Below the pieces are notes generated by a model that was given only the letters and a program-made list of their open reading frames with translations, did not search any database and was not told where the DNA came from. DNA of 64,000 nucleotides from Paenibacillus sp. OVF10 (lineage in GTDB: Bacteria; Bacillota; Bacilli; Paenibacillales; Paenibacillaceae), in contig CP094668.1 in assembly GCA_022836915.1 (NCBI GenBank), positions 248,001-312,000 of the forward strand. Reading direction: 5' to 3'. Below, piece by piece: positions 1 through 10,355 of the stretch (its first letter is position 1; the number at the start of each line of letters is the position of its first letter). The position numbers and the translations under genes are program-made.

Positions 1-1150
1 ATCCAACCTGACGTATTGGCGATAAACGGCAAAGATATGGCGAACACCATCAGACGCATAAACCACTTTCCAGCGACCTCCAGCTTCTTGCGCATAGCCA
101 GAAACGTACCGTACAGAGCCAGCACAATCATTAAACCACCCGCTGCGATCATAATGCGGAAACTCCAGAACGTTGTCCGTACCGGCGGAATGTAATCCCC
201 TGGTCCGTACGTCTGCTGATACTCAGCATTCAGCTCCTTCATGCCTTTGACACTGCCGGAGAACTTGCTGTAGGACAGATAACTGAGCAATCCAGGGATT
301 TTGATCTCCCCGTACTCTCCTGTTTATCCGGATCGATAAAAGCGACCACCGTCCATGGCGCCGGATCTTCTGTCGTTGTCCATGTGCCCTCACTGGCTGC
401 CATCTTCATCGGCTGTGTCTCCACCAGATATTGCGCCTGGAAGTGACCCGAGAATGCGACGCCGAATGAAGAAACAAGCGCGATAATGATCGCGATATTA
501 AACGATTTGCGGAAGATCTCCACATCCTGCTTTTTCATCAATTTGTAGGCACTGATACCCGTTACAACGAAAGCCCCTGTCATCAATGCCCCAAAGATTG
601 TATGTGGAAACTCGACGAGAAGCTGACCATTCGTGATGAGTGCAAAGAAATCATTCATCTCAGCTCGGCCGTTGTTAATCTCGAACCCAACAGGATGTTG
701 CATAAATGAATTGGCTGCCAGAATCCACAGCGCGGACAGGAATGTGCCGACAAACACCAGCCAGATGCAGGCCAGATGCACTTTTTTGGACAAACGATCC
801 CATCCAAATATCCACAATCCAATAAATGTAGACTCCATAAAAAACGCCAGTAGCGCTTCAATAGCCAGTGGCGCACCGAATACGTCCCCGACAAATCGGG
901 AGTACTCGGACCAGTTCATGCCGAACTGGAACTCTTGCAAAATACCTGTGACAACCCCGACGGCAAAGTTAATCAGGAAAAGCTTGCCCCAGAACTTGGC
1001 CATCGTTTTGTAGATCTCCTTACCCTTAACAACGTACAACGTCTCCATGATTGCAACCAACAGTACAAGACCGATGGATAGCGGGACAAAAAAGAAATGG
1101 AAAATCGTTGTAAGTGCATATTGGATACGCGATAACATAATCGGATCCAT
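1..1150 (-). CDS. cydA: Cytochrome bd ubiquinol oxidase subunit I (partial, one frame break)
   Basis: Membrane quinol oxidase subunit that passes electrons from quinol to oxygen. The N-terminus (MDPIMLSRIQ) is followed by a heme-ligand His in TIFHFFF, the helix with GAPLAIEALLAFFMEST, and a second ligand His in VEFPHTIFG. The ATG at 1150 follows AGAAGGGGTAACGGT. The frame breaks at the C run 308-311: one extra G on the coding strand restores the conserved continuation down to position 1, where the window cuts the gene. Without the correction it would stop at 239. Rex-like sites lie upstream. The break is probably a sequence error because both sides fit the family closely. Confidence 0.93.
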
Positions 1151-1271
1151 ACCGTTACCCCTTCTTTCTGTTCACTTCGCAGTATGCGTATTTGGCATTG
1201 AAGCTGCACCTTCGCTGTCTGTCCGCCAAATACGTTGATGAACGTATTGTGCCAGATTACCTATTTTATAC

Positions 1272-1326
1272 ATGTGAGAATTATCACAATCTTCGTCTCT
1301 AGCGCAAAAAAAGTGATCCTGGTCAC
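1272..1326. promoter_or_regulatory. Two Rex-like redox operators upstream of cydA
   Basis: A near-perfect dyad TGTGAGAATTATCACA lies at 1273-1288, and a second, GTGATCCTGGTCAC, at 1313-1326. Both fit the pattern (T)GTGA-N6-TCAC(A) of Rex, the NADH-sensing repressor that controls cyd genes in Bacillus and Staphylococcus. A half site TTATCACAG follows near 1350. They sit 120-180 bp before the cydA start. The assignment rests on pattern and context only. Confidence 0.7.
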
Positions 1327-1532
1327 ACAAAAGATAAAATTCAGCCTATTATCACAGCTTGCCAGCTTCATCTATTCATGGAAGATACTCATGTTTGGGA
1401 CGGAATGCCCATATGTTAGTCTCAGGCATATCATGCGAAGTACCGTGAGGGCTTTACATATAAAGTGAAAGCATGAAGCACATGCAGAGCGAATGACGCT
1501 CCATATTACAGTCAAGGTGAGGTGAACTATTC

Positions 1533-2823
1533 ATGGAAAAACCTGCGCCACTACCAGGTGAAGACGCCGAAGCCAGCCTGGATAAGGCCAGTACAACACA
1601 GCCCCTGTCCGGTATGTTCTCTTCCCTCGCAAAGGAGGCTGGTCATCCTTTCCCTATCCCGATATTGCTGCACTGCTGTCGATCGAGGGAGAGGTCTACT
1701 ATGTCAGCAGCCTGACGCAAACAGAAGATGTACCTCCGGTCATTACCGTCATCTCCTCCCTGAAGCCGAGCAGCTATTGCTGGAACCTCGCACCGTAGCC
1801 GTAGTCGCCCATCCCTACTGGCTAATGGCTACAGCTTCGCTGGAGCCTGAGCTATGTATTGCCCTGCTCCCTGAGCCTGCTGGAAACGAAGCAGAATCTC
1901 CGCTATGGGAGAGCAGTATTTCCAAACTGGTCGGCATCGCCGATCTGGTAGGCACATCCTCCGAAACACGTTATATGAAGCTGTTATTCCAAGGCGTACG
2001 TGTTATCTGGTTGGGCGGCGAAGACCCTGCACCTGCGGGTACGATGCAAAAGGATGATCTCGAAGTCCCTCTCCGGGACTACGAACTGCTCTTCCTGCAT
2101 GCGCTGCGACAGATCCTGTCAGGCACTCCGGATAGTGTCACCCTGCTTCAATGCAGTGTACGTGCCGACTTCTACCGACAGCTCCGAGCCAAAGCAGGTG
2201 CACATGAGACGATATCCTTTTTGCTGGCAGCCTATGAGTACTTGCTTGAAGATCCTCGGGCTATCAATTCACTTCAAGAGGCATTCTCCCATGCGGTCTT
2301 GAATGGTCGCAGTGACTGTGTAGTCTCCCACTATCGATTCCTGTCTGCCATTCATGCTCGGTCCGGCAAGTTGGAGGACGCCCTGCGGGTGTATGGAATC
2401 AGTGCAGCCGACGAACAGGAACGCCATCATTATGAACAGTTATGTCGCTGGCTTGAGGCGGGAGAAGATCAACTTGTACGAGCGGAACTACTGCGTATGA
2501 ACGATGATTACGGAAACGCCCTGCGTATCCTGGACGAACTTGGCGGAGAAACGGCGAGACATTGGAAATTCCGCATTTATCAGGAGACAGGACGTGTGGA
2601 AGAGGCACTGGCTCTGGTGCATGCAGTCGATATTCAGGATGATGCCAGTCGCCGGGATTATCAGCAATTATCCGGCAGTGTGCTGGCACTGCGAGGGGAA
2701 CGGCACGGGGCAGTCCGACATTTTCTCGAAACGGCACTGGAGGATGAAGATGCGCTCGCCCGGATTGTCGAACTGGAGTTGTTGGATTATGCTGTACAGC
2801 AATTGCTTGGGGAGGTGCCATGA
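1533..2823 (+). CDS. TPR-repeat protein of the glycosylation locus (two frame breaks)
   Basis: About 430 residues once two frame breaks are joined, near 1646-1653 (CCTTTCCC) and 1753-1761 (CTCCTCCC). The ATG at 1533 follows a GGTGAGGTG site and starts MEKPAPLPGEDAE. The second half is helical and repeat-like, with pairs such as LSAIHARSGKLEDALRVYG and RIYQETGRVEEALALV, typical of tetratricopeptide helices. No catalytic motif is visible. The 3' end overlaps the start of the next glycosyltransferase gene (ATG at 2820), so they are probably translationally coupled. Its role may be as a partner or scaffold for the glycosyltransferases, which is inference. A longer ORF starting at 1522 begins in the wrong frame. 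Confidence 0.7.
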
Positions 2824-3815
2824 TGCTGGACCCGAAGAAGCGTAGACAACAGTTGAATGGGCCAATGGTGCACAGGGATATCCGAACCGAAACCACTTAC
2901 ACGCCAACCGAAACAGTCGATCGAACACATACAGACGCATTGGAAAATGGAGATCACACCCCGGATCATGCACAACCAACACAGGACATCCGAAGCCAAG
3001 TGCATCACTGGGGTGATTCACAAGGTCAGGCAGAACAGAATGCAGCTATAACACAAGAGGAAACAAGTGTATTCAAAGAGCCCTTCTCCATTCGTCGGGT
3101 TCGCAAAAACAAAGGTAACAAGCTGACCGCCATGCTCCAGGTTCGCAACGAACGTGGCCGATACCTTGAAGAAGTATTGCATGATCTGAGTGAGTTCGTG
3201 GATGAGATCGTCATTGTAGACGATGCCAGCACAGACGGAACACCGGACATATGCAAAGCCTATTCGAAGGTAGTCCGTCTGGAGGTATTGGAGAAACCAC
3301 TGTTCGCCGAGGAATGGCGCCTTCGCAACACCTTATGGCAAGCTGCTGCGGGAACATGTCCCGACTGGTTGCTCTCGGTTGATGCGGATGAGCTGTACAG
3401 CTTAGAGGCCAAGAAAGCCATACGCACTCTGATTAATCAGGAATATGCAGACTGGTTTGCATTTCGTTTCTACGACATGTGGGGTGGCCGGACCCACTAC
3501 CGGGAAGATGAACTTTGGTGTCTGCATAAACGGCATACGGCTTCACTTGTACGGTATATGCCTGGATATCCTTATTTTTATCCACAACAGAATCATCATG
3601 TTCCCCGTCTTCCCTTGTCCTGCACTGTGTTGCCTGGAGTCAGTACGGAACTGAAGGTTCAGCATCTCGGCTGGGCAGGCAGTCTGGAGGACCGGGTTCG
3701 TAAATATTTGCGTTACAAGCGCATTGATCCTAGCGGTGAGTGGGGCAATCTTGCACATTACGAGTCTATTCTCGATCCGGAACCTCGGCTGATTCCCTGG
3801 AAGGAGGGACCGTGA
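2820..3815 (+). CDS. GT2-family glycosyltransferase with hydrophilic N-terminal extension
   Basis: The GT-A fold begins near residue 100 (NKLTAMLQVRNE) and carries VDDASTDGT (nucleotide-sugar site) and a DADE metal motif in LLSVDADELYS, both usual in family GT2. The first 95 residues are hydrophilic, rich in His, Thr and Gln, and unlike the family, so the true start could be internal. ATG 2820 overlaps the end of the TPR gene. The GT4 gene follows after one base. It probably adds a sugar to the polymer or protein made by this locus; donor and acceptor cannot be read from the sequence. Confidence 0.85.
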   Translation: MMLDPKKRRQQLNGPMVHRDIRTETTYTPTETVDRTHTDALENGDHTPDHAQPTQDIRSQVHHWGDSQGQAEQNAAITQEETSVFKEPFSIRRVRKNKGNKLTAMLQVRNERGRYLEEVLHDLSEFVDEIVIVDDASTDGTPDICKAYSKVVRLEVLEKPLFAEEWRLRNTLWQAAAGTCPDWLLSVDADELYSLEAKKAIRTLINQEYADWFAFRFYDMWGGRTHYREDELWCLHKRHTASLVRYMPGYPYFYPQQNHHVPRLPLSCTVLPGVSTELKVQHLGWAGSLEDRVRKYLRYKRIDPSGEWGNLAHYESILDPEPRLIPWKEGP

Positions 3816-3816
3816 G

Positions 3817-5357
3817 ATGGGCGTGGTGAGTATTCTGACGCATAGTTTCACCGACGGGTACAATCGGGAATTCGGTCGTGTATTTGGTGGTGGACTAGAG
3901 CGATATATTCTGGATTTGTGCAGTGTCATCCGTGGACTTGGGCATATTCCCGAGGTTCATCAGCTCTCTTATTTCGAATCATTCCAGACTCGGACGGAGC
4001 AGATTGACGTATTTGGTTATTCGTACGACATAGACAATGTACCGGAAGCCTTTGACCGGATGGCAGCAGCAGCGCGCGGCCCAGTGATCTATGCCAGCTG
4101 TCTGTGGCAACCCATCACCTACAAACCCGGCAGTCTTGGCATCTGTCACGGCATTAACTGGGATCGTCCCGGACTGCCACTGGAGACCAAACAACAAGTC
4201 GCGGAACATATTCAACTGGCTCTGGATGGACTCGTGCGCATTGTATCCGTGGATTCTCACTTCCAGACCTTTTGCCGGGCTGCCTGCACCTATACCGATC
4301 CAAGGCAGGTTGTCCTGATTCCCAATGCGGTGGATACTTCCTATTTCACACCTGCCCCACCAACGCGAACCTTTGAGCAAGAACAGGAAGACAAATGGCT
4401 TGTCGCATGGAAGAATGATCTGGCGAGTTATGAGGAGAATGCTGGTGCAGTTATATCAGGGGTGCAAGCTGTAAAAGGCCAGGGCGGAACGAGTTGTGCT
4501 GGAGCGAACAGTGGTAAGGCTAACGGAGATGGAGGTGGGGATACAGATAGCGATCAAGAACCAGAGGGAAAGAAACGGTAGATCTCCATTTGCAGTTATC
4601 GAAACTGGAAGAAGTCGGGGCAGATGGCGAAACGTATAGGTTTGCTCATAACCACCGATATTCAAAGGATTGGGCTACAGATATTCTAGCAGAAGCAGAT
4701 GCTGAGCATCAGGTTAATGGTCCGATTCAAGGGCAGGTTGAAAAGAAAACTGTGGAGGCCCGTGTGACCTCTCCCCGCCCAATTCGCATTATCTATCCAC
4801 GCCGCATCAGCATGGAACGGGGTATTATTCCAATGATGCTGGCGGCAGATAAACTACTTGGAGCCTTTCCGGATCTGGAGGTTGAATTTGCCGGGGAACT
4901 GGTCGAAGGCAGTACGGTAGGGAGAGTCTTTCGTTACTGGCATCGTACTCATCCACATTCGGAGCGAATTAACCAGCGCACGTATGATTTCCGGGATATT
5001 CGGGAGGCCTACCATCAGGCAGATATTGCCGTAATTCCAACCGTGTTCTCGGAAGGCACATCCTATGCCTGTCTGGAAGCAATGAGCTGTGGACTTCCGG
5101 TAATTGCCTCCAATGTTGGCGGATTGAATGATCTGATTCAGGATGGGTTTAACGGGCTATTGGTACCTCCTGATGAGCAGGAACTAACCGCTGCACTGGT
5201 ACGTCTTGTACAGGATCGGGCCGAGCGAGAACGACTGGGAATCTATGCGCGCGAGACTGCACTGTCCTATGATCTTGCCAGGTGGCGGAGCCGGTGGAGC
5301 ACGGTGTTGGAATCTTTTTTGGCAGAGACAGGATTAAAGGAGGGAATTCGGGGATGA
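3817..5357 (+). CDS. GT4-family glycosyltransferase (one frame break, unusual linker)
   Basis: About 513 residues when joined. The N-terminal half has a Rossmann-like start (VVSILTHSFTDG), GVFGGG-like FGRVFGGGLERY and VIPNAVDTSYF. The C-terminal half has SEGTSYACLEAMSCGLPVIA and NVGGLNDLI, the donor-binding E-x7-E region of GT4 enzymes. The halves are separated by a Gly/Asp/Glu/Lys-rich linker of roughly 100 residues (about 4380-4760), longer than usual, and the frame breaks inside it near 4566-4575. The ATG at 3817 has AAGGAGGGA upstream. The stop overlaps the methyltransferase start (ATGA). The linker could be real or partly a product of sequence error. Confidence 0.83.
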
Positions 5358-6025
5358 TGGATACGCCCAAGGCAACGGAATTCATGGAATCAAGATACAT
5401 TCGGCAAAGTGACCCTAAAACGGACACATTGGTCTTCCCGCTGCATCCGGCATGGTGGAGCCGTCCCTACGAATATGAATGGGCCCGGCGGTTTGCACGT
5501 CCAGATGATGTTGTCCTTGATGCAGCCTGCGGCATCTCCCATCCATTCAAATTCTGGCTCGCCGAACACTGTCGCGAGGTTCACGCCTGCGACTGGGATG
5601 AACGTATTTTGTCTGAAGAGGCGATAAGACTGGATATTGTTTCTGATTTTGGCGAGCAAGCCGCCCAGGATCTGCCGGAATCAACTCTCGCCCGATTGCA
5701 CCGTGCAAAGGCCAATCTGGCCCAGCTTCCGTACGAGTCTGGTAAGTTTGATCGGGTGTTCTGTATCTCTGTACTGGAGCATCTAGATACAGGCACAATG
5801 CTGCGGGCGTTTCGTGAATTCGCTCGGGTGCTGAAACCAAACGGACAGTTAATCGCTACCTTCGATGTGCCCGAGATGCGGCCTGATCTGCTGGAGACAA
5901 TCATGGCTGTCACCGGATTAACCATTGAAGATAAACTGAATGTGGAAGAGCCGGACGATGCCATCTGGTCTGACATGTACGGCACGCCGATCCGCTGTTT
6001 TCGAGCGGTGATATGCAAAGGTTGA
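5354..6025 (+). CDS. SAM-dependent methyltransferase, class I
   Basis: 223 residues from ATG 5354, chosen because it overlaps the GT4 stop and follows AAAGGAGGGAATTCGGGG. The SAM-binding motif I is VVLDAACGISHPF, with the acidic loop HACDWDE after beta 2 and FDRVFCISVLEHLD as motif post-I/II, as in the Methyltransf_11 fold. As the last gene of the plus-strand run TPR-GT2-GT4, it may methylate the sugar chain or cap it, as methyltransferases do in other glycan loci. That role is inferred from position. Confidence 0.85.
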   Translation: MMDTPKATEFMESRYIRQSDPKTDTLVFPLHPAWWSRPYEYEWARRFARPDDVVLDAACGISHPFKFWLAEHCREVHACDWDERILSEEAIRLDIVSDFGEQAAQDLPESTLARLHRAKANLAQLPYESGKFDRVFCISVLEHLDTGTMLRAFREFARVLKPNGQLIATFDVPEMRPDLLETIMAVTGLTIEDKLNVEEPDDAIWSDMYGTPIRCFRAVICKG

Positions 6026-6257
6026 GACTAATTGGGTTACGTTGAGTTAAGAGCAGAGTGGAAAATTGCGGACTTGAGGGTTCGACCCATTAGCAACGGA
6101 AATATACACGGTTCGGGCAATGCTCCGATTACCGGTAGCTCCGTTGCTTTTGCAATTTCAATCGGATGGGCTAGTTCGGGAATATATGGGGATGGAGGTT
6201 GGGGACTAGAGACTAGAAATAAGAGATTAGGGATTAAAGATTAAAGATTAAAGGAAA
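6026..6257. other. Intergenic region between convergent genes with inverted and tandem short repeats
   Basis: The region has inverted words GCAACGGA (near 6092) and TCCGTTGC (near 6140) that could close a long stem-loop, followed by the tandem word GATTAAA three times at 6232-6252. No coding signal is seen. It separates the converging methyltransferase and glycosyltransferase genes and may act as a terminator region. Confidence 0.4.
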
Positions 6258-8292
6258 TTATAGGTGTACCAGTAACATGTTGCACTGGTTGGTGTACTCT
6301 TTGGCAGAGGCTGCGCCGGGTGCTGTCAGGCGCAGCAGGGTGTGCAGGCCCGGCGGGATTGTCTTCGCCGGGCGACCTGTGGCGGCAGGTTGCCGCGCAG
6401 TGAGTTGGGCCGATTCGGCCCATTCACGCGCCAGGTTCTGCCGCCCGGCGAGCAGCGCGAGCGTGCCCGCGAGGAGCGCGTGAGCGGTGCGCTCCGAGGC
6501 GGGCACTTCGTCCGCGTGGGGCTGCTGCGCGCCATCAGGCGTGCCGCAGCCCCACGCGGACGCTCGCGGGTGCGCGCAGCAGCCCGCAGCGTGCCGCAGG
6601 CGGGAGCGCTGCAAGCAACGCCAGCGCGCCGCGGGGCGGCAGGGCTTGCAGCAGGCGCAGCCATGCGGCCCAGGCGCCTACGCCGGCGAGCGCTTGCGCA
6701 GCGGCGAGCACGCCGCCTGGCGCAGACGCGGCACGGCCGCCGGGCGTTGCGCCGCAGGGCAGGCTGCCGCAGCTGCATGCCCAGCCGCTGCCGCGTGCCA
6801 AGGCCCCGCGCTGCAGCAACGCCTCAGCGGCGTGGGCCGCGGCGGGCAGCGCTGCCTGCTGGCGAGCCGCAGCTCGGGCGTTGCGCCTGCCGGGCTGCTT
6901 GTGGCCCAGCGCCCACAGCGCCAGGGCCGCCTCTGGCCCGTGCTGCGCATGCGCCGCCCAGGGCTGCAAAGCCGCCCGAGCCGCGGCGTCCTCGCCCAGC
7001 TGGGCCAGCGCTAGCCCGGCGGCCAACGGCTGTGCCCGCAGCGGTGCAGCCAGCGCCGCCGCATGGCGCAGCAGCCACTCCGGCCGATGCGCGGCAAGCG
7101 CGGCCGGAATCAACGCTTGCCATGCCGCAGGCGGCAAGCTTACCCGAGCGGCGGCGCTGGCGATGGCATGCTGCCGCCCTGTCGCTGCGGCCAGCAACAA
7201 CAGCCGCTGCCATGCTGCCATGCTGCCGGGTTGCAGGCCCAGCGCCGCTATGTACGCGGCTTCTGCCTCTGCCCAACGGCCAGCCCGCTCATATGCCATG
7301 CCTTCCAGCGTCAGGCTGCGATAGGTCCCAGCACCAGAGACTGATGTATACCTGCTGGCTGTAGAAGCAGCTGATTTAGCCTGTTTTAACCAGTTCAAGG
7401 CCACATCCTCTCTCCCTTGATCCAGTTCTAGTACAGCACCAAGCTCCAACAAATCCGGAAAATCCTCATACACGGGCGCCCATGCTTCCACCACAGCAAG
7501 CGCCCGTTCCGGGCTGCCAATCTCTCGCCAGGCGTAAGCCGTTTTCAGCACCAGATCCGAGTGATATCCGCAATCCGGCATAAGTTGTGCCAATAATGGC
7601 TGTAACAAACGGAGTGTTTCATCATACTTCGCTTGCTGAAACCATTCGGCGGCCAGAGCATATAACAGCTCCGGTTGATCGCCCTCCTGATTCAACGCGA
7701 AACGAATCAACTGCATGTTCCGCGCACCTTTATTTTTGGCAACAATCGCCTGCTCCAGATATCCGTAATGAATGACTTCAAGTCCAGAAGGAAGCACACC
7801 TTGCGGAGCCAGTGCCATGATGGAAGAAGCAATCTCTTCATGAATTCTGCCCTGAAAGGCAATTCGGGGATCGTTTCGGAACAATCGACATACCGCATCC
7901 GTCACACGCTCTTCACCGGACACACCCAGCAGACTTGTGACCTGTATCCAATAACCCCATACGTCGTCCCTGCTTGTCGCTAACAACTGCATGAGTTCTG
8001 TCTTCATCTGCGGAGTCTGTGCCCATACTTCATCCGCATCAAGCACCAGAATCCACGGTTTCGTAGCAGCGGCCAGCGACAGATTACGGGCTTCACTGAA
8101 ATCTCCGTTCCATTCCGTTCGGATTACAACGGCACCATGAAGGCGGGCAATTTCGATTGTATTATCCACCGATCCAGTATCCACGATGATGATCTCATCC
8201 ACAACATCCCTGACTGCATTCAAGCACCGCTGGAGTGACCCGGCTTCATCCTTCACGATCATACACAAGCTAACCCCTATGCCCATATTCAT
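6258..8292 (-). CDS. GT2-TPR glycosyltransferase, SunS-like architecture (frame break near 3' end)
   Basis: Starts with VSLCMIVKDE, then VDTGSVDNT, ARNLSLAAA and LVLDADE, then a GRIHEE element, all typical of TPR-bearing GT2 enzymes related in layout to the S-glycosyltransferase SunS. TPR-like helices follow from about residue 200. ATG 8292 is chosen over the GTG at 8298 because GAGGGGTGGTG lies before it. The uninterrupted frame stops at 6535, but another frame continues a sensible helical C-terminus (HALLAGTLALLAGRQNLAREW) to 6258, so I merge them with a break between 6540 and 6610. The 3' half is extremely GC- and Ala-rich, unlike its neighbours. Confidence 0.8.
6300..7340. other. GC-rich island inside the glycosyltransferase gene
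   Basis: By eye this kilobase is far richer in G and C than the flanks, with dense GCGC and GCAGC words. It encodes an Ala/Leu/Arg-rich helical segment. The bias makes long open frames on both strands. No mobile-element ends were seen. Confidence 0.7.
6509..6562. repeat. Perfect 17-bp inverted repeat with 20-bp loop
   Basis: The arm CGTCCGCGTGGGGCTGC at 6509-6525 is matched by its exact reverse complement at 6546-6562. It lies at the point where the glycosyltransferase frame stops (6535), so it could be linked to the frame break, for example by polymerase trouble or a small inversion. Confidence 0.85.
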
Positions 8293-8374
8293 CACCACCC
8301 CTCACCAACGAAGTTCAGCCCCACCCATTAGCCCGCTGAATTAAGTTGAACTCCCGGACCTGCCTGATACCCTC

Positions 8375-10355
8375 TCAGCTCTCAAACCCGTCCGCTCCCG
8401 GTAACTCCAGCCGAATATGCTGAACGACAGGCCAACAACGGTGCCTCTGTCCATCTGCATGCTGAGCGAACACCTCCAGATGATGATCCGCAGCACTGAC
8501 CAATCCTTTCACCAGCCAGCTTGTTCCCGTCAGGGTATCCGAAGCCCCAGGGAACGACTCCATGTCACCGGCCTTCCCGTTTTCCTTTTTCCCTTCCATC
8601 TCTTTCTCTTTCTCTTTCTCTTTCTCTTCCACCCGAACGCTTTCCCCAACAGATAAATCATCTCCAGCCAATTGCTGTCGACACATCTGAATCAGGCTAT
8701 GCAGCTCTTTCCATCTCCCTGACTGTACACACCCTTCCATCAACAGTCCGAGCGCCTGCCAGCCATCATACTCTGCCCCCGCAACCGTTACGTCCATGCT
8801 GGAGTCCATATCCTTCTTCTTTGTCGCTCTCAGACCAACCGTTCTCCCTGTCTGCACAGCAGATTCCTCATTCGTTCCTTCACCCACCTGCGAACTAAGC
8901 TTCAACCACAAGGTTAATGGATCATCTCCGTTGACTTCCTTGCCTTCTATCCACTCCAAACGTTCGAGCCATTGAGCAGACGAGATCGCGAGCAGCCCTT
9001 TTTCCGCTGCACAGGTTCCAGTTTCAGACGCGCCTTGTTCCATCTTCCCTGTTGGATTTGGAGCATCGCCTCCGCCACAGATAAACGCTCCCTCATCTCT
9101 GCGGAAGGTTGTGAGGATATAACCGATAACAATTGCAAAGCCGCATCATAACAACGAGATTGCTCCAGAATGCCCAATACTTTGTGTGTAGCCTCTTCCG
9201 AACTGAGCGCAAAGCGCTCCTCACCAGCTCTGGAATCTGATGTTCCTGCCCGGAGACTCGCATAATTCGGAATATCCGATAGAGCGGCGGTAACAGACTC
9301 GATTTGGCACGTACCGCTTCCACGTAAGCATCCACCGCACCCTCCAGATCTGCCCTTCCTTCGAGCAATCGCCCTAACGTATACCACGTCTGATAAGTGC
9401 CGATGCCTTCTTCCGTATGGTATATGGGCGGAGGTGGCCCCATGCGAACAGCTTCACGGAGCGAATATTCTGCCTGATCTGCATCGCCCAATGCGTCTGC
9501 ACATACCCCGCGATGGTGCATCAGATCCGTGTACTCTGGAAAGAGTTCAAGCGCAGCATCAATGCGATTCAATGCCTCCTGCCAGCGATTCAGATGCTGG
9601 AGACAACGAACTTCATACTTGAACAGCAGATGCGCGTAACTGGTCACCGCAGGATCAATACCCATCCGAGCCACACCAAACGTCTCCAACGCCCTCTCTG
9701 CTTCCCCCACACGCAAATACTCGACGCCCAGATTATAGTGATGGAAAGGCTGACCCGGTTCTTCCTCCACTGCCTGTTGCAGCAGGCGGACATTGCGGTT
9801 CACTTTATCTTTGCGCTCCACAATCGCCGTCTGATACCCATAATGATGGATGACCATGTCCGTCACATGAAAAGCAGCCTCTGGGTTCCTACGGCAAATC
9901 GCCCCCGCAATCTGCTCATGAATTCGACCTTCGAACCTATGCTCCGGGGCATTACGGAAGAGACGCAAAACCGGATTCACGGTAACCCCCTGCTGACCCG
10001 TACCTGTATAGTTATGAATGTTTAAAAACAATCCGTCACATCCGCTGACCGTCGTCCAGCTCCTGATCTGCTCCCGCGCAGCCCTATCGAGCGCCTCGTC
10101 CGCATCAAGAAAGAGAATCCAGTCGCCGGAAGCGCGCTCCAGGCCAGCATTCCGTGCTGCGGCAAAATCTTCGCACCACTCAAACCCCACAACCACCGCT
10201 CCATATTGCTGCGCAATCTCCGCGCTTCGGTCCGACGAACCGGTGTCCACCACAATAATTTCGTCCACCGCTCCCTGGACACTGGCAAGACAATGAGGCA
10301 GCAACTCTTCCTCATCCTTCACGATCATGCATAGGGAAATTCGTTCCGCTCGCAA
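8375..10355 (-). CDS. GT2-TPR glycosyltransferase (two frame breaks)
   Basis: About 660 residues after joining. The start is TTG 10355 (LRAERISLCMIVKDEEE) behind AAAGGAGGAATCAGC; reading further upstream gives only unrelated sequence. The catalytic part has VDTGSSDRS, ARNAGLERA, LFLDADEALD and GRIHEQI. TPR helices follow (PFHHYNLGVEYLRVGEAERAL, then EALNRIDAALELFPEYTDL). The frame breaks near 9205-9235 and near 9000 (GGAAAAAGGG). The C-terminal third is variable, Glu/Lys-rich, and carries a hexanucleotide repeat. It overlaps the end of the upstream paralogue by about 44 bp, so the two are likely cotranscribed. Confidence 0.82.
8599..8630 (-). repeat. In-frame hexanucleotide microsatellite
   Basis: The plus strand repeats CTCTTT about five times, coding for alternating Glu-Lys in the glycosyltransferase C-terminal region. 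The six-base unit keeps the frame when copy number changes, so it would alter length, not expression. Confidence 0.85.

Noticed and set aside
6342..7364. 340-codon open frame on the plus strand in the GC-rich island
   Set aside because: High GC removes stop codons. The product is Arg/Ala/Pro-rich without family motifs, while the opposite strand codes a clear GT2-TPR enzyme.
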